Assembly (NCBI RefSeq): GCF_009002475.1
Contig: NZ_AP019860.1
Coordinates: 7,206,501-7,270,500, forward strand
Origin: Candidatus Uabimicrobium amorphum
GTDB taxonomy: Bacteria; Planctomycetota; Uabimicrobiia; Uabimicrobiales; Uabimicrobiaceae
Direction: 5' to 3'
DNA: 64,000 nt
Part shown: positions 10,801-18,783 of the stretch, piece by piece
Layout: every line of letters begins with the position of its first letter
Numbering within the stretch: the stretch's first letter is position 1
Translations under genes and position numbers: made by a program
Notes under the pieces: model-generated
Databases searched by the model: none
The model's input: the letters and a program-made list of their open reading frames with translations, nothing else
Told to the model about the DNA's origin: nothing

Positions 10801-12605
10801 GCCATGATAATCGCGGCTTTGCGTGCGTCCAAATTTTTACTGCGCAACAATGAGGCAAGAGAACGTCCCTCAATGAGTTCCATGGTAAAATAATTTTGTG
10901 GTAATTCGCCTATTTCGTATACCTCAACAATATTGGGATGTTTCAATGACGCTGTGGCACGTGCCTCTTGTAGAAAGCGCTGTACTTGTTTTTCTTTCTG
11001 ATTACCTAAAATAATTTTAAGTGCCACACTGCGGTTCAATTTCTCATCGCGTATTCGATACACTGCTCCCATGCCACCTTCACCAAGTTTTGTCTCTACA
11101 ATGTAACGCCCAAACCTATCGCCCATTTCCAACCTAGATCTATTTGTGTCTCCCGTGGTACTGTTGGTAAAAAGTTTTGTCATGTGCAACTTGTTGGTTT
11201 CTTCCACTTCCAATCTGCCCAAGTTTAAATGCTGTAACGCCGCAGCAAATTCTTGTGCGGTCTGATAGCGCTCATGTGGCTTTTTTTGTAAGGCTTTTAG
11301 GCAAATGTGTGACAACTGCACAGGTATTTCACTATTGATTTCGCTAAGAGAAGTGGGAGTATCGTTGAGAATTTGTGTGAGTAACTTCATACGCGTCTTA
11401 CTGGTGAAGGGTAACCGTCCGGTAAGTAACTCATATAAAATAACTCCCAGCGAATAGATATCGCTACGCTCATCAACAGCGCTAGAATCCGAAGCTTGTT
11501 CTGGCGGCATGTACTGCAAAGTACCAAAAATGGCGCCGCTTCGCGATAAAATCGAGCTACTTTGTAACAGTTTTACTAAACCAAAATCCATGATTTTAGG
11601 TTCATTTGTTTTGGTGAGCATTATATTCGCCGGTTTCAAATCGCGGTGAATAATCCCTTCACTATGTGCATATTGAATCGCAGTAATAATTTGCGCCATC
11701 ACCCTTATTTTTTGCTGCAACGGAATGGATTTCCCCATCCAATCCTTTAGAGATCCGCCCTCAATATAGTCCATGATGAAAAAAAACTGTTGCTTGTCAT
11801 AACCGATGTCGTAAACAGAAATGATGTTTTTATGGTTCAACTTGGCAACGGCCCGAGCCTCGCGCAGAAAACGTTTTGCATAGATATCGCTTTCCCCTTC
11901 CACTTTCATCAACTTTATCGCGACGTCTCTTTCGAGATGTGGATCATGGGCCAAACAAACTTTGCCCATACCTCCTTTCCCAAGAAACTTTTTAATGACA
12001 TATCGACCGTACGTTTCCCCTGAAACGTGTGAACTACTCATACTTAAAAGTGCTTGGTGAGAACTATCTTTATTTGTATTGCGCAGCTCTTGAATGAATT
12101 GATCTTCTTGTGTTTCACTCAGTTGGCGATATTCCGGAAGGAAGTTTTCATCTTGCGTTTCGCTAAATTGCCGATATTCCTGTAGAAAGTCGACATTCTG
12201 TGTGTCGCTAACTTGTCGATATTCCTGCACAAAGTCAACGTTTTGTGTGTCGCTAACTTGTCGATATTCCTGCACAAAGTCAACATTTGTGTCATCATTT
12301 TGTAGGTATTCCTGTACGAAATTTTCAGTATTCTTAGGAGGTGAATTTTGTGGGAGATGTGATGTGCCATTATTTGTATCTTTATCTATGTGTTGCGCAA
12401 TATTTTGTTGTACTTGGCTATGAATAAATTCGATTTGTTTGTCGTTCAAAAATTTCAGCTTTTGCGTGATTTCGGCAATCGAAACTTTTTTTCCTTGTTG
12501 CAAAGATTGTTTCTGAATTAAATAGCAATTCCGCAAACGCTTTTCGTCAAGAAAGCCATTTTCTACCGCTTTTTTACCAAATAAAAAATCATTACTCGTA
12601 GCCAT
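7839..12605 (-). CDS. Dual-domain Ser/Thr protein kinase with TM segment and WD40 propeller
   Basis: The start is set at 12605, where GAGGTAAAT precedes the ATG, rather than at the in-frame ATG at 12632; this gives 1588 residues. In order: a short helical module (~5-70) shared with two other kinases here; a tandem 15-residue repeat region (~105-175, unit like NVDFVQEYRQVSDTQ); kinase 1 (~200-456, GKGGMGKVCLA, VAIK, HRDLKPAN, DFGLV, PPEQ); kinase 2 (~500-765, GEGGMGAVYRI, VALK, HRDVKPSN, DFGLA, SPEQ); one membrane span near 781-801; an alanine/glutamate-rich coiled coil (~805-862); and a WD40-like propeller to the end (blades such as IHIWDV, LHFWSL, IQKWDV). Both kinase domains retain all key residues. 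Kinase-TM-coil-WD40 is common in planctomycetes; two complete kinases in one chain is not. Confidence 0.9.
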   Translation of the reverse strand: MATSNDFLFGKKAVENGFLDEKRLRNCYLIQKQSLQQGKKVSIAEITQKLKFLNDKQIEFIHSQVQQNIAQHIDKDTNNGTSHLPQNSPPKNTENFVQEYLQNDDTNVDFVQEYRQVSDTQNVDFVQEYRQVSDTQNVDFLQEYRQFSETQDENFLPEYRQLSETQEDQFIQELRNTNKDSSHQALLSMSSSHVSGETYGRYVIKKFLGKGGMGKVCLAHDPHLERDVAIKLMKVEGESDIYAKRFLREARAVAKLNHKNIISVYDIGYDKQQFFFIMDYIEGGSLKDWMGKSIPLQQKIRVMAQIITAIQYAHSEGIIHRDLKPANIMLTKTNEPKIMDFGLVKLLQSSSILSRSGAIFGTLQYMPPEQASDSSAVDERSDIYSLGVILYELLTGRLPFTSKTRMKLLTQILNDTPTSLSEINSEIPVQLSHICLKALQKKPHERYQTAQEFAAALQHLNLGRLEVEETNKLHMTKLFTNSTTGDTNRSRLEMGDRFGRYIVETKLGEGGMGAVYRIRDEKLNRSVALKIILGNQKEKQVQRFLQEARATASLKHPNIVEVYEIGELPQNYFTMELIEGRSLASLLRSKNLDARKAAIIMAKCSDALQYAHEKGIIHRDVKPSNIMMERNNEPKVMDFGLAKDMKEDSELSKSGDVLGTVVYMSPEQADGAAIDARSDVYSLGASLYEVLTKRPPFQGESPIRILKQIFTEDPLEPRMLNPDIPKDLEAICLKCLQKKPEKRYQSARELCDDLKNFIRKRPVNAKSITPFVRLQKAIARNKLLTILFVVILLSSVAITVVQTHYANIAMRQKEQAVRAKDAEEIAKNRANSAKESAEKALAIAKLATEKAQIAERKVEESLYRANLLLADKYNDNNQLQEVEDILNSIAQQRGDAQKDWEYRWQKHRKHFEKDHPVSQYTSQIRDLSVSDEGYIAMMTEEPLIKVFNPKTNKFMDFLDPSVNEGWVWVSCAISPDAKYLVAGNYFGNIHIWDVNSQQKVHVQSIQEQKPANFVGKFPQDAQRPFGLKFSNDSKVLLVSRETVDNSENEVLFRSLMLFDMRSFQITKKFSVPQEHRGPFDNNFVFCDLSDDVKYAVATRQDSNVYMYQTSSSKVRVFVMKKLLEEYYTKLRQPTTVKISPLTRCAIHPNNRWIFVCGGRHLYVIDVKQNKIKSDIVLSQQINDCTIDPSGKKIVAGTKDGSLHFWSLRNNDIVYDDFLTGAIEIRRCVFSADGQKIYTGGKKGVKVWGNSVERNPKRVALPYYSLFCAAHPTKDIVVVSPIKRPAVIAYNSKTGKRIVNGKIKELIGHMNGITHGQFDSNNVLYTCGYDGKIQKWDVDNMRPLGSAINAAGHRGLLHFTLIDNEKTLVVVGRKSFISFVDLPSKKQSLYRINDLAQAFGENEEHATNINIHLLRISWDGLHTVAVVGSNSYIYFLDTRQQKIINLIKLEQGKHHATNCILQFDAEKNCHYLYADNYSKIIKYRVEKNALKPLIEYTGNVAKITRFTIANGRLFGCSNEQGNISIWPLTAEENVITPYFSIKTSGYLANFALSKDGSVLFASGAESQNHDSRSSFLQIWDSSAPAKDSH
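12085..12305 (-). repeat. In-frame 45-bp tandem repeats in the dual-kinase gene
   Basis: About five to six units of 45 bp encode a 15-residue motif resembling NVDFVQEYRQVSDTQ. Two central copies are almost identical at the DNA level (starts at about 12212 and 12257), and outer copies diverge to FSETQ and LSETQ. The region lies between the N-terminal helical module and kinase 1. It is rich in Q, E, D, S and T, so it is probably a flexible linker carrying repeated short motifs. Confidence 0.8.
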
Positions 12606-12682
12606 ATTTACCTCAAAATGAAACGATGCCACTCAATTACACTAGCAGGAATTCTATTTAGTTTTTACGCTGTATGGTTGTA

Positions 12683-12734
12683 AGCCATGGAAGTTAGGGA
12701 TACAAAGCCTAATGTATCTCTAACTTCCATGGTT
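12683..12734. other. Long perfect-register hairpin between lpd and the dual-kinase gene
   Basis: The arms GCCATGGAAGTTAGGGATAC (12684-12703) and GTATCTCTAACTTCCATGGT (12714-12733) pair over 20 bp with two G-T wobbles, plus one flanking A-T pair, around a 10-nt loop. It lies 32 nt past the lpd stop on the - strand. No run of T follows on either strand, so it is not a textbook intrinsic terminator. It may be a processing or attenuation structure, or a remnant of a repeat element. It also lies in the leader of the downstream kinase gene, whose start is at 12605. Confidence 0.6.
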
Positions 12735-12765
12735 ATTCTAAGCAATTTATTCCACAAACGAGCTT

Positions 12766-14163
12766 TTAGATATGCAACGCGCGGTTACCTGTGGCAGCAA
12801 GCGCTGCCTCTTTGAATGCTTCGGTGAAAGTAGGGTGTGCATGGCAAATTCTGGCAATATCTTCCGCAGACGCTTTGTATTCCATCGCCAAAACTCCTTC
12901 GGCAATCATATCGGCAGCGCGAGGCCCGATGATGTGAATACCGAGAATTTCATCGGTTTCTTTATCGCAAATTACCTTAACTAAACCATCTAGATCCATA
13001 CTGGCCCGAGCACGCCCACTGGCTTTAAAAGGAAAAGACCCCACATTGTATGCGCGCTTTTGTTCCTTAACTTGCTCTTCTGTATAACCAACGGAGGCAA
13101 CTTCTGGCCAAGTATATACGACATTGGGTATTGTCAAGTGGTTGATATGAGGCTTTTGCCCATCAAGGAGTTCTGCGACAAAAATCCCCTCTTCTTCCGC
13201 TTTATGAGCCAACATCGGACCGTGAATCACATCACCAATGGCATAGATATTCTCCACCGATGTTTGCAAATGCTCGTTAACTGTCACGCGTCCTCTTTCC
13301 GTCGCAACTCCTGCACTTTCGAGATTCAGTCCTTTGGTATAGGGAGAACGTCCAATCGCGACCAAACAGTAGTCGCCTTCTAAAATCACCTCTTTGCCGT
13401 TTTTATCTGCGTAAACCTTAACGCTGTCTCCGTCACGTTCTACTTTGGTCACTTTATGCTTGAGATAAAATTCCATCCCCATCTTTTTTAGCGATTTTTG
13501 CAATTCCTTGCTCATCACTTTATCAAAAGGCGGCACAATGCGATCTAGAAGCTCAACAACACTTACTTTTGCTCCCAGACGTGCGTAAACAGAACCTAAC
13601 TCAGTGCCGATAACTCCACCGCCAATGAGAATCATGTGCTTGGGAACTTCTTGTAAGTTTAGGGCCTCTGTGGAAGTAATAATGCGCTCTTTATCTACGG
13701 GAATAAACGGAAGAACTGTCGGTTTCGAACCTGTGGCAATCACAGTGTTTTTACTGGATATCTTTTCAACACTATCGTCTTCTTTGCGAATACCGATGGT
13801 GTTCTTGTCTTCAAAAAAGCCAACGCCTTGGTAAACATCAATTTTATTTTTCTTCATCAAGTAATTTACACCTTGGCATGTTTGTGAAACCACTTCGTTT
13901 TTGCGCTCGATCATTTTTTTTAAGTCAATACGCAAATTGTCGACAAGAATTCCGTGGGCACTAAACTTTTCTTTGGCTTGATGATAATGTTCTGAAGAAT
14001 CCAAAAGGGCTTTTGAAGGGATACATCCTACATTGAGACATGTTCCCCCTAAGGTTTTGTACTTTTCAATAATTGCGGTTTTCATCCCTAACTGCGCACA
14101 ACGTATCGCGCATACATAACCACCTGGGCCAGAGCCTATTATTGTTACATCATAGTTTTTCAT
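12766..14163 (-). CDS. lpdA: Dihydrolipoyl dehydrogenase (E3)
   Basis: A 465-residue flavoprotein disulfide oxidoreductase. It reoxidises dihydrolipoyl groups of 2-oxoacid dehydrogenase complexes, passing electrons through FAD to NAD+. The N-terminal FAD-binding GSGPGG motif is at 10-15 and the redox-active pair is C42/C47 in GGTCLNVGCIPSKALL. The NAD-binding region carries LIGGGVIGTELG, the second FAD motif is YAIGDV, and the C-terminal catalytic His-Glu pair lies in HAHPTFTEA. Length matches the family. It begins 4 nt after the stop of sucB, so the two are almost certainly one operon, with E3 serving the E2 encoded just upstream. No E1 (sucA) gene is in the window. Confidence 0.96.
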   Translation of the reverse strand: MKNYDVTIIGSGPGGYVCAIRCAQLGMKTAIIEKYKTLGGTCLNVGCIPSKALLDSSEHYHQAKEKFSAHGILVDNLRIDLKKMIERKNEVVSQTCQGVNYLMKKNKIDVYQGVGFFEDKNTIGIRKEDDSVEKISSKNTVIATGSKPTVLPFIPVDKERIITSTEALNLQEVPKHMILIGGGVIGTELGSVYARLGAKVSVVELLDRIVPPFDKVMSKELQKSLKKMGMEFYLKHKVTKVERDGDSVKVYADKNGKEVILEGDYCLVAIGRSPYTKGLNLESAGVATERGRVTVNEHLQTSVENIYAIGDVIHGPMLAHKAEEEGIFVAELLDGQKPHINHLTIPNVVYTWPEVASVGYTEEQVKEQKRAYNVGSFPFKASGRARASMDLDGLVKVICDKETDEILGIHIIGPRAADMIAEGVLAMEYKASAEDIARICHAHPTFTEAFKEAALAATGNRALHI

Positions 14164-14167
14164 CTTA

Positions 14168-15388
14168 TTATACCTCTAACATCATGCGGATAGGATTTTC
14201 AATCAATTCTTTTACGGTGCGTAAAAAACCTACAGATTCACGACCATCAATAATGCGATGATCATAAGAAAGGGCGATATACATACACGGACGCAATACG
14301 ATTTGTCCATCCACTCCCATGGGACGTTCCACGATATTGTGCATTCCGAGAATCGCTGCTTGAGGGTAATTGATTAGTGGTGTGGACATCATCGAACCAA
14401 AAACTCCACCATTGGTGACTGTAAAGGTTCCTCCGGTCATTTCCGCAATGGAAATCTTACCATCGCGCGCTTTTTTGGCCAGACGAATAATTTCACTTTC
14501 GACTTCGTGAAAACCCAATGACTCTAAGTTGCGTACGACAGGAACCACTAGTCCCTTTGGAGTTGATACCGCCACTCCCATATCGACATAATCATGGTAA
14601 ACGATGTACTCGCCATCAATAGAAGCGTTTACCGCAGGAAATTCTTTCATCGCAATTGCCGCGGCTTTGGTAAAAAACGACATGAACCCAAGACCAACGC
14701 CGTATTTTTCTTTAAATATTTCCTTGTATTGTTTACGTGCGGCAATCACATTGGTCATGTCCACTTCATTAAATGTTGTCAACATAGCTGTTTCATGTTT
14801 CGCAGCAAGAAGTTTTTTGGCGATTGTCTTACGCAGCGTCGTCATTTTTTCGCGACGTGTGCCACGTTCTGTTGATTGAGTTGTTGTTGATGTTGGCTGA
14901 GGTTGTGATTCAGGTTTCGGTTTTTGAATATTGGTAACGACTTTTTGCGTTGCCATTAGGGCGTCTTCTTTGGTAATACGACCATCTTTACCAGTTCCCT
15001 TAACGTCTGCTGCGGCAACACCTTTTTCATCTAAAATTTTCTTAGCTGCTGGCGAAGGATGGGCAACAACTTTATTAGTATGTTTTTCAGAAGCAGATGC
15101 TGTTTCATCTTTTTTGTCATCACTTGCTGGAGCCGCGGCTTTTTTACCTTGCTTTTCAGTATCCACAACAGCGATGATGTCTCCAATAGAACACGTAGCG
15201 CCCTCTTCTACCTTGCAAGTCAGCTCTCCGCTTTTTTCAGAAGTTAATTCCAAAGTAGCCTTGTCTGTTTCTACTTCACAAATAATTTCATCCGCATCTA
15301 CGAAATCACCACTCTGCTTTAACCACTTGTAAATAGTAACTTCAGTTATGGATTCACCTACGGCAGGAACTTTCACTTCTACTTTCAT
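14168..15388 (-). CDS. sucB: Dihydrolipoyllysine succinyltransferase, E2 of 2-oxoglutarate dehydrogenase
   Basis: A 406-residue TCA-cycle enzyme core that transfers the succinyl group from lipoate to CoA. A single lipoyl domain occupies ~1-77, with K43 in ETDKATLEL as the lipoylation site. A charged/alanine-rich linker follows, then the E1/E3-binding domain at ~108-145 (PSPAAKKILDEKG...GKDGRITKEDAL) and the acyltransferase domain from ~180, ending in the catalytic motif SYDHRIIDG. The opening KVEVKVPAVGESITE and this domain count favour the 2-oxoglutarate rather than the pyruvate enzyme. AAGGA lies 6 nt before the start, supporting 15388. It is the first gene of a sucB-lpdA pair; the sucA partner must be elsewhere. 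Confidence 0.93.
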   Translation of the reverse strand: MKVEVKVPAVGESITEVTIYKWLKQSGDFVDADEIICEVETDKATLELTSEKSGELTCKVEEGATCSIGDIIAVVDTEKQGKKAAAPASDDKKDETASASEKHTNKVVAHPSPAAKKILDEKGVAAADVKGTGKDGRITKEDALMATQKVVTNIQKPKPESQPQPTSTTTQSTERGTRREKMTTLRKTIAKKLLAAKHETAMLTTFNEVDMTNVIAARKQYKEIFKEKYGVGLGFMSFFTKAAAIAMKEFPAVNASIDGEYIVYHDYVDMGVAVSTPKGLVVPVVRNLESLGFHEVESEIIRLAKKARDGKISIAEMTGGTFTVTNGGVFGSMMSTPLINYPQAAILGMHNIVERPMGVDGQIVLRPCMYIALSYDHRIIDGRESVGFLRTVKELIENPIRMMLEV

Positions 15389-15480
15389 AAAAAAATCCTT
15401 CGTGTGAGATAAAAATTTATTTATAATCTGGACTATGTCGCTTTATAATAAGATAGATTCACATCTTATTGAAAATATTA

Positions 15481-15496
15481 GGGCGTGAACACGCCC
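15481..15496. promoter_or_regulatory. GC-rich palindrome in the sucB/lipoprotein divergent intergenic region
   Basis: GGGCGTGAACACGCCC is a near-perfect dyad of 7-bp arms in an otherwise AT-rich 161-bp divergent spacer. It lies about 90 bp upstream of sucB and about 55 bp upstream of the lipoprotein start. It could be an operator serving either or both genes, or a small hairpin. No regulator is assigned. Confidence 0.3.
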
Positions 15497-15549
15497 TGGG
15501 CAGAACGAATTTGCCTCTTCATTTTTATTGTATCGAGATCAAGTGCTTT

Positions 15550-16290
15550 ATGAAATTTATATTTAAAAATTTTCTAACGATTTTGTGTTTTTCTTGGGCA
15601 CTGATTGGTTGTGGAACTTCAATGAAAATAGGAGAAATCCCGATCAATAAAGTCCCTAAGGATATTTTAAGAAAAGAGTTAGATACATTTTCACTCAAAG
15701 AAAAAGGTCTCAAAAAAATACTTAGCAATAACCAACTAACGACACAGCAAAAAATAAAAAAAATTGCTGACGAAGGTACAATTCGCGATATCGTTACTTT
15801 GTTATGGATGATACGCGACGGTGAAGGAGATAAACAAATTCCACAACAATCGTCGTGCCTACACAGTGCAAAACAAATATTCCACGCTGTAAATAACAAT
15901 TATGAAGGTGCTTCTTTTGAATGCGTAGAGGCAGCCATGTTAGCCGCCACTATTTTACGACACAAAAACATAGACAGTTATCTACTGTATATGACAGGTA
16001 TGAATCTTGGAGCAGGACATACAATATGTGTGTACCGCACCACTCTTGGATGGGCAACTATTGGAGTGGGTAACTACGATTCAACACGCCCAGTTGTTTT
16101 AACGGAAAGTTTTGGCCTTAACGTCAACGAAATTTTCCGTGTCGCGACCAGAGATCGGTGGTTTACACGCAACATCGTAACGTATTCTCTGCGTAAACCC
16201 GAAGAGGTACATCCCAATTTTGTCAATGGCAATACCCAAGGTTTATTTTGGTTAAATTTAAGTACTTTCTTTCGCGGAAGATGGTTTTAA
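15550..16290 (+). CDS. Predicted lipoprotein with transglutaminase-like fold
   Basis: The frame is open from 15469, but the start at 15550 gives a proper lipoprotein signal: positive MKFIFKN, a hydrophobic stretch, and the lipobox L-I-G-C with C21 as the lipidated cysteine. The mature protein should be anchored in a membrane outside the cytoplasm. The central part suggests a transglutaminase/cysteine-protease-like core: C125 in FECVEAAMLAATIL, H157 in GAGHTICVY and D177 in GNYDST have the order and spacing expected of a Cys-His-Asp triad. This is a pattern match only; the overall family was not identified. It diverges from sucB and precedes the protease gene by 217 bp. After the stop, the same frame continues with a histidine-rich stretch (see findings). 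Confidence 0.6.
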   Translation: MKFIFKNFLTILCFSWALIGCGTSMKIGEIPINKVPKDILRKELDTFSLKEKGLKKILSNNQLTTQQKIKKIADEGTIRDIVTLLWMIRDGEGDKQIPQQSSCLHSAKQIFHAVNNNYEGASFECVEAAMLAATILRHKNIDSYLLYMTGMNLGAGHTICVYRTTLGWATIGVGNYDSTRPVVLTESFGLNVNEIFRVATRDRWFTRNIVTYSLRKPEEVHPNFVNGNTQGLFWLNLSTFFRGRWF

Positions 16291-16398
16291 GACCACCGTA
16301 GTCGTCGCCGTAGCGGTCATGGTCACGGGCACAATCATGTTTTTCATTGATGATAACGCCCTATCTAGACAAACCAAAACAGCCGCCAATATTTCTTA

Positions 16399-16427
16399 TT
16401 GCGCAATTTTTGTATTTTATATAAAAT
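16399..16427 (+). promoter_or_regulatory. Candidate sigma-70-type promoter for the protease gene
   Basis: TTGCGC (16399-16404) and TAAAAT (16422-16427) are separated by 17 bp in a strongly AT-rich stretch upstream of the protease gene. A strong ribosome site, GAGGGAGGA at 16495-16503, precedes the ATG at 16508. The boxes only partly match the consensus, so this is tentative. Confidence 0.25.
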
Positions 16428-16507
16428 AAAATAATCAAAAAACTTTTATACAAATAAGTAAATTGATTGCTTGTTGCATCAATCGCACTTATTTGAGGGA
16501 GGATTAG

Positions 16508-18667
16508 ATGTTCAAAAAACTATCCTTACTTTTCATTTGCGCTGTACTAGCTGTTTCTTTATGTGCAGATGAAGTTGAAGTGGTAAAAAACAGAGGACTA
16601 CAAGAGCTAGTAGTCAATGGTGAAACCATTTGTACAACAAATGCGGACATCGTTAACGAAAAGCTTATCAGTGTAAATCGCGCTACTAAAGTTGTTACTT
16701 GGACCGAAAAACAACAAGAAAAAGAAACACCTTGCTACGCGATCAACCTAAAAGGAAACAAGTGGACAGCTGCAAAAAAGACATCTTATGAGTTGTTACT
16801 AAAAAACTATAAGTTCGATCCGACAAAAGCACAACGCACTGAAGTACCTTTTAACATGCAAAGTCGCAACAATTGCAAATTGTTTTTAGTACAATTTGTG
16901 ACACAAAGTTTGCAAGTTTATCGCGAAGAGCTACAAAAGATGGGTGTTGAAATCCATCAATTCGTTCCTAACAATTCGTACATTGTGCGTATGGATGAAG
17001 CAAAAGCTCAAGCAGTAAAAGAACTAGAATTCGTTAACTGGGTAGGCCCAATGCACCCCGCTTACAAAATGAATACTAGTGAATTACAAAATGCTCGTGG
17101 TGTTGAAAACTACGTCATTGTTGTTGTGTCTAAAAAAGACAAAACACAATTGGTAGAGCAAATTGCTGGTCTTGGCGGAAAAGTTGTTAACCCTACCGAA
17201 GGTAGTTTATTGATTGTTGCAGAATTAAATTCTCATCAATTAGTAGAAGTTGCACATTTGGACACCGTTCTATGGATCAATAAAGATACAGCTATTGAAG
17301 AAGACATGGACAAGGCGCGTATCCAAGGTGGAGCAAACTACATCGAAAGTAAGTTCGGTGGATACACTGGTAAAGGCCTTCGTGGACACGTTATAGAGGG
17401 AATTTACGCCGATCACCAAGATTTCGAAGCGACAGAACACCGTCAAAAGCCAATCGCTGTAGACGATGGTGCAGGTGCATCTCACGGTCACAGTACTTTT
17501 GGTCAAGTTTTTGGTAGCGGAAAAGGTAACAAACAAGCTCGCGGTTTACTTCCTGATGCACAAGGTTACTACACCAACTACAATGCTGTTTACAGCTCAC
17601 CTGCTGGTAGTAAGAAACCTGGTAGTCGTTATGAATTGACCGAACGTTTAATTCGTGAGCACAAGGTTATGTTCCAAACATCCTCTTGGGGATATTCTCG
17701 TGTATACGATTACGATGCAAGATCTGCTGAAATGGATGACATTATCTTCAATTTCGATATGCCTATCTGTCAAAGCCAGAGTAACGCAGGAAGTCGTCAC
17801 TCTCGTCCACAAGCTTGGGCAAAAAACATCATCTCTGGTGGTGCTCTTCGTCACTACGATACCATTAATCCTGAAGATGACGCTTGGGCACGTGGTGCTA
17901 GTATTGGCCCTGCTACCGATGGTAGAATCAAGCCAGATCTATGCGCATACTATGACAAGATCTTAACAACCTCCAGAAATGGATACACAACAGGCTTCGG
18001 TGGTACATCAGGTGCTACTCCGATTATCGCTGGACATGTTGGTTTGACACTTCAACTATGGACTGATGGTGTATTCGGCAACGAACTTAAGGCTCCAAAA
18101 GAAGATCGTTTTGCAAATAGACCTCACTTCACAACAACAAAAGCGTTGTTGATCAACACCGCAAAACAGTACAGTTTTGAAGGAAAAAGCCACGACCGTA
18201 CACGCGTACACCAAGGTTGGGGTTTCCCTAACGTACAAAACATGCTGGACCTTCGCAACAAAATGATGGTTGTTAACGAAGATCATCTTCTAACCAACCT
18301 TGATTCTAAATCTTACAAAGTAAGTGTTGCGGCGGGAGAAAAACAATTCAAGGTAACATTGATTTGGAACGAACCAGCTCCTTCATTGAGCGCTGCGAAG
18401 CAACTTATCAACAACCTTGATTTAAAAGTTACCTCTCCAAGTGGAACAGTATACTACGGCAACAACGGTCTACTTGAAGGCATGTACTCTAAAGCTGGTG
18501 GAGAAGCAAATAAAGTTGATTGCGTTGAAAATGTTTTTGTTGCAAATCCTGCAGCAGGAACATGGACTGTAGAAGTAATTGCAGACGAAATTAACGCTGA
18601 CAATCACCTAGAGACACCAGAAGTTGATGTGGATTATGCTCTAGTTGTAAGTGGTATTACTAAGTAA
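16508..18667 (+). CDS. Secreted subtilisin-like (S8) serine protease with Glu at the Asp site
   Basis: A 719-residue exported protein. An N-terminal Sec signal (MFKKLSLLFICAVLAVSLCA, cut near 20) is followed by a long prodomain-like region to ~270 and an S8 domain. H326 in SHGHSTFG and S501 in GGTSGATPIIAG are clear, and an oxyanion Asn is likely in SNAG. At the first triad site, where the family has D-T/S-G, the sequence reads VIEGIY (E297) with one residue fewer before the following H-x-D-F. The C-terminal ~120 residues (NNLDLKVTSPSGTVYYGN, VENVFV, GTWTVEV, YALVVSG) match the beta-sandwich domain found after KP-43-type subtilases. The strong ribosome site suggests high expression. It is probably extracellular or periplasmic; activity is uncertain because of E297. 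Confidence 0.88.
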   Translation: MFKKLSLLFICAVLAVSLCADEVEVVKNRGLQELVVNGETICTTNADIVNEKLISVNRATKVVTWTEKQQEKETPCYAINLKGNKWTAAKKTSYELLLKNYKFDPTKAQRTEVPFNMQSRNNCKLFLVQFVTQSLQVYREELQKMGVEIHQFVPNNSYIVRMDEAKAQAVKELEFVNWVGPMHPAYKMNTSELQNARGVENYVIVVVSKKDKTQLVEQIAGLGGKVVNPTEGSLLIVAELNSHQLVEVAHLDTVLWINKDTAIEEDMDKARIQGGANYIESKFGGYTGKGLRGHVIEGIYADHQDFEATEHRQKPIAVDDGAGASHGHSTFGQVFGSGKGNKQARGLLPDAQGYYTNYNAVYSSPAGSKKPGSRYELTERLIREHKVMFQTSSWGYSRVYDYDARSAEMDDIIFNFDMPICQSQSNAGSRHSRPQAWAKNIISGGALRHYDTINPEDDAWARGASIGPATDGRIKPDLCAYYDKILTTSRNGYTTGFGGTSGATPIIAGHVGLTLQLWTDGVFGNELKAPKEDRFANRPHFTTTKALLINTAKQYSFEGKSHDRTRVHQGWGFPNVQNMLDLRNKMMVVNEDHLLTNLDSKSYKVSVAAGEKQFKVTLIWNEPAPSLSAAKQLINNLDLKVTSPSGTVYYGNNGLLEGMYSKAGGEANKVDCVENVFVANPAAGTWTVEVIADEINADNHLETPEVDVDYALVVSGITK

Positions 18668-18683
18668 TCACCTTTCTACATTG

Positions 18684-18714
18684 TAGATTTGGCTACCTCG
18701 CGTAGCCAAATCTA
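18684..18714 (+). terminator. Hairpin after the protease gene
   Basis: The arms AGATTTGGCTAC and GTAGCCAAATCT pair perfectly over 12 bp, plus one flanking T-A pair, around the loop CTCGC, 17 nt after the protease stop. The downstream tract (ATCCTTAT) is only moderately T-rich, so it is a likely but weak intrinsic terminator. It separates the protease from the next + strand gene. Confidence 0.6.
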
Positions 18715-18783
18715 TCCTTATAATCTCTCGCAAACTACTCTACGAACCAACCTCGATTTATAATTCATTTAGAAGGAAGTACT

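Noticed and set aside
15469..15549. N-terminal extension of the lipoprotein from 15469
   Set aside because: It covers the GC palindrome and would place the signal peptide and lipobox inside the protein.
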